A DNA stretch of 38,107 nt. It comes from Armatimonadota bacterium (lineage in GTDB: Bacteria > Armatimonadota > UBA5829). Below the pieces are notes generated by a model. The model was not told the DNA's origin, did not search any database, and saw nothing but the letters and a program-made list of their open reading frames with translations. Made by a program: the position numbers and the translations under genes. Below are positions 31,447 to 38,107 of the stretch, in pieces; position 1 is the first letter of the stretch, and each line of letters starts with the position of its first letter. The stretch covers positions 1 to 38,107 of the forward strand of contig JBDKUO010000038.1 in the NCBI GenBank assembly GCA_039679645.1, written 5' to 3'.

Positions 31447-32316
31447 CTACTTGCGGTTTAACGCTTGATTCAGTTTGACAAGTCCGTAAGCCAACCTGGG
31501 ACCCGGCCGCACCAATAGATCGTTGTCGATTACAAATACACGCCCATGCTTTGCCGCCGAGGTCTGCTTCCACGCAGGGTCTGTAAGGAAGTAATGCGCG
31601 TCCTGCTTTTGACCTGTGATTATTACATCAGGGTTGCGTGAGACGGCAAGCTCTTTTGAAAACGTTACAAAGCCGGGGCGTGCGTCATGCGCTATGTTTG
31701 TTGCATGCGCAAGCCCGATCATTTCATCAACGAAGGTTTTCGGTCCGGCGGCCCAAAGCGGATTTGCCTGGATCACGACCAGCACTCTTTCTGACTTTTG
31801 CTTTAATCGGCTCGATTTGACTGCAGCAATCTTGCGCTTCATCTTTAGCACAATTGACTCTGCTGTCTTTGGGCGGCCGGTAATCCTGCCTATTGTGCGG
31901 ATATCCCGCATTACTTGATCTATTGTCTTGGGGTCGACAGCGAAGACTTTAAGCCCGAGCTTTTCAAGCCGGGTGATCACGCCGGCATTGATATACGAAT
32001 GCGCAATTACCAGATCGGGCCTCAAAGCCAGTACAGACTCCGCGCTTATGTTCATGTCGCCGACTTTTGGTTTGCTGGCAGCTTCAGGGGGGTAGTCGCA
32101 GTATTTGGTCACCCCGACTACTCTACGATTGAGACCCAGCGCATAGAGAATCTCGGTATTGCTGGGGGCAATCGAGACTATGCGCATGGGCTTTGTCTTG
32201 AGCGTGATGACCTTACCTCTGGCGTCTTTCACCTTCATAGGGTAACCGGCATACGCCGCTGTCGAGAGCGCGAGCAGACAGGCAAATATTATAATAACTG
32301 AGCTTTTTTTCAACAT
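31447..32316 (-). CDS. BtuF-like ABC-transporter periplasmic binding protein
   Basis: The 289-residue protein has a signal peptide (MLKKSSVIIIFACLLALSTA) and a helical-backbone metal-receptor fold: KPMRIVSIAPSNTEILYALG, VVGVTKYCDYPPEA, SAESVLALRPDLVIAH, then a long helix and the second lobe (ERVLVVIQANPLWAAG, NPDVIITGQ). It should bind cobalamin or a ferric siderophore and feed an ABC importer, but no permease or ATPase gene lies next to it. It is ten bases downstream of rluB in the same direction and has AGAGGA six bases before the ATG. I leave the symbol blank because the ligand is uncertain. Confidence 0.86.
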   Translation of the reverse strand: MLKKSSVIIIFACLLALSTAAYAGYPMKVKDARGKVITLKTKPMRIVSIAPSNTEILYALGLNRRVVGVTKYCDYPPEAASKPKVGDMNISAESVLALRPDLVIAHSYINAGVITRLEKLGLKVFAVDPKTIDQVMRDIRTIGRITGRPKTAESIVLKMKRKIAAVKSSRLKQKSERVLVVIQANPLWAAGPKTFVDEMIGLAHATNIAHDARPGFVTFSKELAVSRNPDVIITGQKQDAHYFLTDPAWKQTSAAKHGRVFVIDNDLLVRPGPRLAYGLVKLNQALNRK

Positions 32317-32326
32317 CGGTGTCCTC

Positions 32327-33058
32327 TTATTTCGGCGTGGCGAGCTTAATCAGGTCGGACACTTCTTTCTTCGTCAGAAACCTGTATTGACCCTCACGCA
32401 AGCCTTTGAGATCGAGTGAGCCGAGCCTGGCACGCGCAAGCTTGATCACTTTATGGCCGACAGCCGACAGCATCCGCCTGACCTGTCGTTTTCTGCCCTC
32501 ATGAATGGTGATCTCTACAGTGCTGGTATTCGATGCGTCCGAGTGCGAGAGGAGCACGGCTCTTGCGGGAGCGGTCTTGCCGTCCTCAAGATCGACGCCT
32601 ATCCTCAGTTGCCTGAGCTCATCGGGGGTCATTTTGCCGCGAACCTCGGCTACATATACTTTATTGACCTCATGCGACGGATGTGTCATAAGATGAGCAA
32701 AATCGCCGTCGTTGGTGAGGATCATCAGCCCGGATGTGTCTACATCCAGCCTGCCGACAGGATACAGATACGCATCTATCGCATCCACGAGCTCGACGAC
32801 TGTGTTCTTAGCGAACTTATCGAACCGGGTGCTTGTGTATCCGACCGGCTTGTTGAGCAGTATATAGAGCCTCTCTTGACTCGGGTCTATAAGGCTGCCG
32901 TCGAGGCTTATCTTATCTATTTCGGGATCGGCCTTTGCGCCGAGTTGGCTGACGACCTCGCCGTTTACAGATACTCTACCTGTAACGATTAAAGTCTCGC
33001 AGTGACGCCGTGACCCTACGCCTGCGGCGGCGAGTATTTTTTGTAATCGCTGTTCCAT
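32327..33058 (-). CDS. rluB: Ribosomal large-subunit pseudouridine synthase RluB/RsuA type
   Basis: I start at ATG 33058 (MEQRLQKILAAAGVGSRRHC), with GGTGG about eight bases upstream. The 243-residue protein has an S4 RNA-binding domain at the start and the pseudouridine synthase domain with the catalytic Asp in VGRLDVDTSGLMILTNDGD, then THPSHEVNKVYVAEV and HEGRKRQVRRM. It modifies uridine in 23S rRNA helix 89 if it is RluB; RsuA or RluE cannot be excluded by eye. The start lies 83 bases inside the end of dacA, an unusually long overlap between neighbouring genes. Confidence 0.9.
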   Translation of the reverse strand: MEQRLQKILAAAGVGSRRHCETLIVTGRVSVNGEVVSQLGAKADPEIDKISLDGSLIDPSQERLYILLNKPVGYTSTRFDKFAKNTVVELVDAIDAYLYPVGRLDVDTSGLMILTNDGDFAHLMTHPSHEVNKVYVAEVRGKMTPDELRQLRIGVDLEDGKTAPARAVLLSHSDASNTSTVEITIHEGRKRQVRRMLSAVGHKVIKLARARLGSLDLKGLREGQYRFLTKKEVSDLIKLATPK

Positions 33059-34304
33059 ATTTTCCACCCACCACCAAACACGCAAGGATAAGTCCACTCG
33101 TCCGGGCAAAGCCCCAGAACCTGCGCGCTGCGCTGATTTCTATATTGCCGGCTGCATGAAGATCAATGCTTCCGGCGTTATGACCGTTTACACAGGCAAC
33201 CAGCTTGCCGAGTTTATCGCCATGGCTGATCGGAGCTTCTATTGGTTTTATGTTTAGTTTAGTCGAGATCTTTGCCCCGGTCTTGGGAACGACTACTCTA
33301 AAATCGCTCACAGTGTGAAGTGAAACGGTTTTCTGTGCCCCCCCGCCGACCGGCGCATGTCCGCATACATCGCTCGCCCTGGTGACACTTATTGGCATGT
33401 AATTGGCAAAGGCGTAGTCCATCATTGCTGCAGTGTCACGTCCCGCGTTATCGCTCTTTAGCACTGCCGAGACCAGCCGCCAGCCGTTTCTGGTTGCGCT
33501 GCCGACATAGCAGTGGCCGGCCTGCTTAATATAACCTGACTTGATGCCGTCCGCGCCATAGTAGTCCTTCATAAACCTGCTTCGGCTGAAGACGACAAGG
33601 TCCTTTTTATTTATCGTTCGTGAAGTGAGGGCGTATTTGCGAGCGTTCACTACATCGTTAAATACAGGATATCTCATGGCATATCTTGCCATCAGGCAGA
33701 GGTCATAGGCAGATGAGTAATGCCCTTTGGCGTACAGGCCGTTCGGCGTTACGAAATGTGTATCCTTGCAGCCGATCTCACGTGCTTTTTTGTTCATCAT
33801 AGCTGCGAATTTGGATGTGCTTCCGGCCACATGCTCGGCTGCCGCGACAGCCGCATCATTGGCTGAACGGATCATCATGCCGTAGAGCAGGTCCCTGACT
33901 GTGATCTTCTCGCCGGGCTTCAGATGGATCGAAGTAAACGGGGTCTTGCTAACCTTTTTGCTTGCGGTTATGATATCGTCCATCTTGCACTTCTCGATCA
34001 GCAGGATGGCCGTCATTATCTTTGTGGTGCTGGCATTGGGCCTGCGCAGATGCGCGTTCTTTGAGTAGAGGACAATGCCGGTCTGCGGGTCCATCAGCAC
34101 AGCACTAACCGCGTTTACTGTCGGCTTAGCCGCAAGAGCGGACCTTACCGCCGGAATATCGGCAACGTGCTGTGACTGGCCGTCATCCAGTTGCAGTGTG
34201 ATAGTGCCGCTCTCCGCATATATTGCAGAGGAGCAGACGGACAACATTATAATAGATAAAACCGCCCATATGCGGCGGGTTGACATCATGTGCATAACAA
34301 TCAT
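32976..34304 (-). CDS. dacA: D-alanyl-D-alanine carboxypeptidase (peptidase S11, DacA/DacF type)
   Basis: This penicillin-binding protein trims the terminal D-Ala of peptidoglycan peptides. After a signal peptide (STRRIWAVLSIIMLSVCSSA) come the SxxK motif (STTK in RPNASTTKIMTAI), SAN in IRSANDAAVAAAE, and the KTG-like KSG in DGIKSGYIK. A PBP5-type C-terminal domain (VVVPKTGAKISTKLN, HAAGNIE) and a hydrophobic helix (SGLILACLVVGGKYG) follow. The last 23 or so residues are strongly basic (KNTRRRRRRV) and are encoded by DNA that overlaps rluB. Start is ATG 34304, 34295 or 34289; no clear ribosome binding site decides it. Confidence 0.9.
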   Translation of the reverse strand: MIVMHMMSTRRIWAVLSIIMLSVCSSAIYAESGTITLQLDDGQSQHVADIPAVRSALAAKPTVNAVSAVLMDPQTGIVLYSKNAHLRRPNASTTKIMTAILLIEKCKMDDIITASKKVSKTPFTSIHLKPGEKITVRDLLYGMMIRSANDAAVAAAEHVAGSTSKFAAMMNKKAREIGCKDTHFVTPNGLYAKGHYSSAYDLCLMARYAMRYPVFNDVVNARKYALTSRTINKKDLVVFSRSRFMKDYYGADGIKSGYIKQAGHCYVGSATRNGWRLVSAVLKSDNAGRDTAAMMDYAFANYMPISVTRASDVCGHAPVGGGAQKTVSLHTVSDFRVVVPKTGAKISTKLNIKPIEAPISHGDKLGKLVACVNGHNAGSIDLHAAGNIEISAARRFWGFARTSGLILACLVVGGKYGTAITKNTRRRRRRVTASLRDFNRYR

Positions 34305-34322
34305 AGAAGCTTGCGCTTCATA

Positions 34323-35372
34323 TTACTCCTCAGTTTCTTTGCAATCATTATACCTGCCGAGTTCCTCTTCGATATCTTCTACCGAAGGCAGTGAGCCTTT
34401 CAACTCGTTCGGCAAGGATTCCGTTAGTTCAAACCCTGCAATACCCATGGGTTTGCCGACATCCCTCAGCGCGTATTCCACCACTATCTTTTCCCTGTTC
34501 TTACACAGGATTATGCCTATACTCGGCTGGTCGTCAGCATGTCTGAGAATATCATCGACTGCTGATAGATAAAAGTTCATCTTTCCTGCGTACTCGGGCT
34601 GAAATGCCCCTATCTTCAGCTCGACGACAACATAGCACCGCAAATGCAGATGATAAAACAGCAGATCAATATAAAAGTCCTGATTGCCGACCTCGATATG
34701 ATATTCACTGCCGACAAGGGCGAACCCGGCTCCCAGTTCAAGGAGGAAAGACCTTACATGCAGAAGCAGAGCTTTCTGAAGATCACGCTCTGTGTAGTCA
34801 TCCCCGAGGCTGAGAAAGTCGAAATTATATGGGTCTTTGAGTATCTGCTGTGCCAGTTCGGATTGCGGTGCAGGCAGCGCAACACTGAAATTGCTTATTG
34901 CACGTCCCTGGCGCTCAAAGAGTCGGCTTTCAATCTGGCAGACAAGTACATTTCGACTCCAGCCATGCTCTATGGCGCGACGAACTTACCATTCACGTTC
35001 AGATGGGTCCTTAACATAGTCCAAAATCCGAACATTATGGCCCCAAGGAATTTGTGCAACAACTTGTTGCACAAATATAATGTCCGGCCATGCTTGGGCA
35101 AAAGCTCGCATATATTTTAGATTCCGGGACGAGAAACCCTTCATCTCCGGAAATGCCGCACGCAGGTCATGCGCGAGACGATCTATAATCTTTGTGCCCC
35201 AACCTTGATCTTGCTGCCTATTTAGTATATCTTTTCCTATTTGCCAATAGAGTAGAACGAGTTCTTGATTTACTGCCAGTGCCGCGCGTATGCGGGCGCT
35301 GTGGATTCGCTCCTTGATATCCCTAAAGAACCCCTCGTAACCCTCTACCGCAGGAAGCAGGTCGTCAGCCAT
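34323..35372 (-). pseudogene. YhcG/DUF1016 PDDEXK nuclease gene with one in-frame stop
   Basis: Reading the minus strand in one frame from ATG 35372 (MADDLLPAVEGYEGF) gives a whole DUF1016 protein of about 349 residues. The N-terminal domain runs through LYWQIGKDIL, AHDLRAAFPEMKGFSSRNLK to KDPSEREW. A TAA at 34986-34988 then stands where homologues have Tyr, and the frame continues without a shift: VRRAIEHGWSRNVLVCQIE, the PDDEXK domain (DFYIDLLFYHLHLRC, then VVVELKIGAFQPEY), and the end at 34323. The break is one nonsense codon. The gene starts inside scpB (8-base overlap). YhcG-type proteins are predicted nucleases; their role is not settled. Recent loss, read-through, or a sequencing error are all possible. 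Confidence 0.85.
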
Positions 35373-36270
35373 CAGATTTCTCTGGTTCGCTCGCTGTAGA
35401 AGTATCGGCATTATCCTGGCTAAAGAGCTCTCTTTGAGCCTCCAGAGCCTTTACTTCCTCTACTGCTAGCATGTCGATATCCGGCAGTTCGGATATGTCG
35501 TTAAGCCCGAAATACTCCAAAAACTCAGGAGTGGTCGCGTATAATATCGGCCTGCCGGGGGTCTGCTTGCGCCCTGCTTCCTTGACCAGACCGCGCTCCA
35601 TCAGTGTTTTCATTACCCCACCTACAGCAACTCCACGCACTGCTTCGATCTCGGGCATGGTGGCTGGTTGCCGATACGCCGTTACCGCCAGAGTTTCCAA
35701 GGCTGCCTTGGAAAGCTTGCGTTTTGCAGGCTGAAGAATAAGCGCACAGTAGTCGGCATACTCGGGTTTGGTGCAAAGCTGATAGCCTCCGGCGATCTTC
35801 ATAAGCTGCAGTCCTCGGCTGTCGAGGTCCGATTCGAGTGACCTGATAGCTTCTTCGATCCTGGATTCATCCAGTTCGAGCGTGCTTGCGAGCTGCTTTG
35901 CGCCAAGAGGTTCATTCGAGACAAAGAGCATGCATTCGATCACGCTCTTGAGCTTGCCGTTTTTGTGCGGAGGAACTTCTTCGACTTCGTCTTCCGATTC
36001 ATCTGAGGTAGTGTCGCCGTCGATAAGAGCTGCTGCCGACTCGATATCCTCTTGAGTCTGCTCTGGCTCCTCGCGTTTCTTGGACGGCCTGCGCGAAAAC
36101 AGCGCTGCCAGCCCGCGCCCCTTCTTAGGCTGCTCGTCATCCCGGACCACCGCGACACCCGTCACGGCATCGGAAAGCTCGGCGACAGTCACTTCGGCTA
36201 CCGGCTGGGTAGATACGACTTCCCCGATCTCGGATTCAAGCTCTTCAAGTGTTGTGTCTCTATCGTCCAT
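35365..36270 (-). CDS. scpB: Segregation and condensation protein ScpB, N-terminally extended
   Basis: ScpB forms the condensin complex with Smc and ScpA. I start at ATG 36270 (MDDRDTTLEELESEIGEVVS), with GGAG six bases upstream, inside the end of scpA. The ScpB winged-helix core begins near residue 107 (KLKSVIECMLFVSNEPLGAK) and contains CTKPEYADY, KLSKAALETLAVTAYRQPAT and GRPILYATTPEFLEYFGL. The first 106 residues are an added charged, low-complexity segment with KKGRGLAALFSRRPSKKRE. The protein is about 301 residues against a usual 170-200. It overlaps scpA by 11 bases and the YhcG gene by 8, so the three should be translationally linked. Confidence 0.92.
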   Translation of the reverse strand: MDDRDTTLEELESEIGEVVSTQPVAEVTVAELSDAVTGVAVVRDDEQPKKGRGLAALFSRRPSKKREEPEQTQEDIESAAALIDGDTTSDESEDEVEEVPPHKNGKLKSVIECMLFVSNEPLGAKQLASTLELDESRIEEAIRSLESDLDSRGLQLMKIAGGYQLCTKPEYADYCALILQPAKRKLSKAALETLAVTAYRQPATMPEIEAVRGVAVGGVMKTLMERGLVKEAGRKQTPGRPILYATTPEFLEYFGLNDISELPDIDMLAVEEVKALEAQRELFSQDNADTSTASEPEKSDG

Positions 36271-37021
36271 TTGACTCCATCGTGATGATCTCAATAGGCG
36301 AAAATGCTGTTTTCTGCTTGACTTTTACAATACGGGATTTCAATAGCTCAAGCAGTGCCAGGAACGTGATTACCACTTCAATACGGTTAATCGAATCGTC
36401 GAACAAATCTTCAAACTTAAGTTGCCCAGCAGCTTCAGCCAGTTTGCGCTGAATCTCGCGCATGCGCATACGCACGGTGATTTTGCGCTTCTGGATGCTT
36501 GTGACTTCTTCCTCACCAACATCGGCAAGTATGCGCTGCAAGACGGAGAGCAAGTCAACGGCGGTGATGTTCTCGAGATCGAAGGTGGGCTTGAGTTCAA
36601 ATGAAAGCTCAGTTGCTCCCCTCACAAATACCCTTGCGCGCTGCTCTTCGCGCTCCTTAAATATCTCAGCCGCGCTCTTAAACTTTTCGTATTCTATCAG
36701 CCGCTCGACAAGTTCGAGTCTGGGATCGATCTGTTCTTCTTCAGATTCGGACTCATTTTTCGGGTCTTCAGGCAGCAGCATTCTTGATTTGATCTCAATC
36801 AGTGTTGCCGCCATTACGAGCCACTCGCCCGCCAGTTCGAGGTCAAGCGATTCCATTAGGGATAAATACGCCAGATACTGCTCGCATACCTTTGCAATGG
36901 GGATGTCGTAGATATCTATCTGGTTCTCGCGGATCAGGTGCAGCAGCAGATCGAGCGGTCCCTCGAATGCCGGGAGAGTTATGTTATAGGGGCTTTTCTG
37001 GGTCTGCGCTATATCCACCAC
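36260..37021 (-). CDS. scpA: Segregation and condensation protein ScpA
   Basis: ScpA is the kleisin of the Smc-ScpAB condensin. GTG 37021 has GGGAGA a few bases upstream. The 253-residue product shows the N-terminal signature ITLPAFEGPLDLLLHLIREN, then DIPIAKVCEQYLAYL and MAATLIEIKSRMLLP; an acidic middle part (NESESEEEQIDP) is followed by the C-terminal winged helix ending in VITFLALLELLKSRIVKVKQ. It leads the run scpA-scpB-YhcG. No promoter is evident between it and the divergent prepilin-like gene except on the plus strand. Confidence 0.95.
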   Translation of the reverse strand: MVDIAQTQKSPYNITLPAFEGPLDLLLHLIRENQIDIYDIPIAKVCEQYLAYLSLMESLDLELAGEWLVMAATLIEIKSRMLLPEDPKNESESEEEQIDPRLELVERLIEYEKFKSAAEIFKEREEQRARVFVRGATELSFELKPTFDLENITAVDLLSVLQRILADVGEEEVTSIQKRKITVRMRMREIQRKLAEAAGQLKFEDLFDDSINRIEVVITFLALLELLKSRIVKVKQKTAFSPIEIITMESNGR

Positions 37022-37135
37022 AAATCTCCCTCACCTGAAAGTCATCACTAATAGGATATCGCATAATTGCGTTTAGCTCAAGGGTTTTGTAATAAAGGCA
37101 ATTGCGATAACCGCAAATGCTTTTTTTGTCAGATA

Positions 37136-37164
37136 TTGACAGTGCAGTCGAGCTGACATATAAT
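37136..37164 (+). promoter_or_regulatory. Perfect consensus sigma-70 promoter
   Basis: TTGACA (37136-37141), a 17-base spacer, and TATAAT (37159-37164): exact consensus in both boxes. Transcription would begin near 37171, about 30 bases before the prepilin-like gene. Confidence 0.85.
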
Positions 37165-37201
37165 GACAGCGTAGTTCATCACTTAGCCATGATGGTGGAC
37201 G

Positions 37202-38017
37202 ATGCCGCGCCTTAAGGATGAAATTAGAGGGTCAGGTTTCTCTATAATAGAACTACTGCTTGTCTGCGCGGTGTTTGCGATCCTCGCGCAAATTCTGCTG
37301 CCCCTCTTTTCGCAGGCAAGAAGAATTGCATATCGCACACAATGCGCCAGCAACCTCAGGCAGTTCGCCGGGGCGTTTATGGCCTACACTCAAGACTGGA
37401 GCGACTATTGGCCTTGTCCGGGCGGCTTGAGGGGTGACCATACTTATTGGGCACAGACAGGCAACGGCGGCCTTCAAAGCTATCTCCCACAGCGCGGGGT
37501 CAAGTCGGTATGGTGCTGCCCGATGCTTGACGGCTGGAACGGCAAGTATTCTCCACGCAGTTATTCAATGAACTCATACCTGCGCACTCCTGCCGATGCC
37601 GAATACCCTGCATGTTGCGCATACCGCTGCGGTATACGCTCCGGGCTGATACCCAGAAGCGCCAAAACAATTCTCCTATATGAGGGGTGCAATATTGCAA
37701 ATGATGAAGACAAAGATCTTGACTATATCTACCGCTGCGCCAACTGGTTCTACGTAAGCGGCTATGTCCAAAAAAACAAGCTGACGAAAGAGCTTGATCA
37801 CCCATGGCATGGACAATACAATAATTATCTGTATTGCGACGGGCATGTAATTGCGCGTAAGCCCGGGCGTTGGACTATCAGCCAGTTTTCTACATATTCT
37901 GAGATGTATGAGTGGTATGTGGATAAAGCCGCTTATGAGGTGAGGTTTAATACGTACTGGTCAAAAAAGGTTCCCCGCGACGGGTGCGTGTCAAATCTAC
38001 GGAATTTTAATAGGTAA
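37202..38017 (+). CDS. Prepilin-type protein with H-X9-DG C-terminal signature
   Basis: The 271-residue protein has a prepilin leader (MPRLKDEIRGSG, cut before FSIIELLLVC) and a single hydrophobic helix through VFAILAQILLPLF, then CASNLRQFAGAFMAYTQD. Near the C-terminus His in PWHGQYNNYLYCDGH is followed at the exact spacing by Asp-Gly, the H-X9-DG signature of the DUF1559-like pseudopilin family. It lies behind a perfect sigma-70 promoter, so strong expression is likely. GGTGG before the ATG is a weak ribosome binding site. A second member is at 18997-19755. Confidence 0.9.
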   Translation: MPRLKDEIRGSGFSIIELLLVCAVFAILAQILLPLFSQARRIAYRTQCASNLRQFAGAFMAYTQDWSDYWPCPGGLRGDHTYWAQTGNGGLQSYLPQRGVKSVWCCPMLDGWNGKYSPRSYSMNSYLRTPADAEYPACCAYRCGIRSGLIPRSAKTILLYEGCNIANDEDKDLDYIYRCANWFYVSGYVQKNKLTKELDHPWHGQYNNYLYCDGHVIARKPGRWTISQFSTYSEMYEWYVDKAAYEVRFNTYWSKKVPRDGCVSNLRNFNR

Positions 38018-38034
38018 AAGATGAGGCTGCTGGC

Positions 38035-38107
38035 ATGAAAATGGACGGTCAACGCCGAATTCATTTTTGTGAGAAAATAAAGGAGGCGAGCCACAATCAT
38101 GCCAGCA
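38035..38107 (+). CDS. Possible start of a further gene, cut by the window end
   Basis: Two overlapping starts compete. ATG 38035 has GAGG about eight bases upstream and stays open to the end. ATG 38099, in another frame, has AGGAGG twelve bases upstream and only three codons inside the window. Too little is visible for any function. Confidence 0.25.
   Translation, partial: MKMDGQRRIHFCEKIKEASHNHAS

Noticed and set aside
34986-34988. Recoding of the YhcG stop codon as an amino acid
   Set aside because: The codon is TAA, not the TAG or TGA used for pyrrolysine or selenocysteine, and no downstream recoding structure is evident.
34644-35120. A 158-codon plus-strand frame
   Set aside because: It is the opposite strand of the YhcG-type gene; the minus-strand frame gives the conserved protein across the same bases.
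1-38107. CRISPR array, prophage or restriction-modification system
   Set aside because: No regularly spaced repeats, cas, integrase, phage structural or methyltransferase/endonuclease gene pairs were seen; the only predicted nuclease is the broken YhcG-type gene.

Overview
The window is a bacterial chromosome segment of moderate GC with tightly packed, mostly housekeeping genes. No gene fixes the phylum. Prepilin-type proteins with an H-X9-DG type C-terminus, hopanoid genes, a CheY-PilZ regulator, a LolA-like protein, a GH130 phosphorylase and a 580-residue dehydrogenase are together most like Armatimonadota or a similar deep Gram-negative-type lineage. That assignment is inference.

Layout. 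Positions 164-3723 (minus strand): rpoZ, dnaJ, prmA, rsmE; the omega subunit carries a long acidic tail. Positions 4107-8019: a secreted phosphodiester glycosidase, a CheY-PilZ c-di-GMP effector, a LolA-like protein and a secreted C39-like peptidase. Positions 8307-10631 (minus): a membrane-anchored trypsin-fold protein with 12 TPRs and a free-standing LuxR-type helix-turn-helix protein. Positions 11097-18003 (plus): iorAB, then squalene-hopene cyclase, hpnH and hpnA. Positions 18171-22451: a DUF5658-like membrane protein, a small membrane-anchored protein, a prepilin-like protein, and a NarL-type response regulator with its DesK/NarX-type kinase. Positions 22469-28207: a DUF1638 gene diverging from a four-gene carbohydrate operon (class II aldolase, large MDR dehydrogenase, SDR, GH130). 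Positions 28215-30264 (minus): lytic transglycosylase, YdjM-like protein, PAP2 phosphatase. Then tRNA-Ser(TGA), a DUF2461 gene, and a minus-strand run dacA-rluB-btuF. Positions 34323-37021 (minus): scpA, scpB and a YhcG-type nuclease gene broken by one in-frame stop. The right end has a second prepilin-like gene behind a perfect sigma-70 promoter.

The intergenic DNA is the least ordinary part. Two short elements (10779-10973 and 23312-23474) share 15-bp inverted ends beginning CAGGG and are flanked by about 10-bp direct repeats, so they look like MITEs. Their interiors differ, and each interior module also occurs alone elsewhere in the window. A second hairpin family with a GGAGG in its 3' arm sits just upstream of shc, hpnA and the MDR gene. 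A third group, four hairpins sharing one loop sequence, fills the gap after hpnA.

I found no CRISPR array, prophage, transposase gene or clear defence island. The most promising protein-level observations are the duplicated nucleotide-binding domain in the 580-residue dehydrogenase, the acidic RpoZ tail, the Thr-for-Ser change in the trypsin-TPR protein, and the single-stop YhcG gene coupled to scpB.
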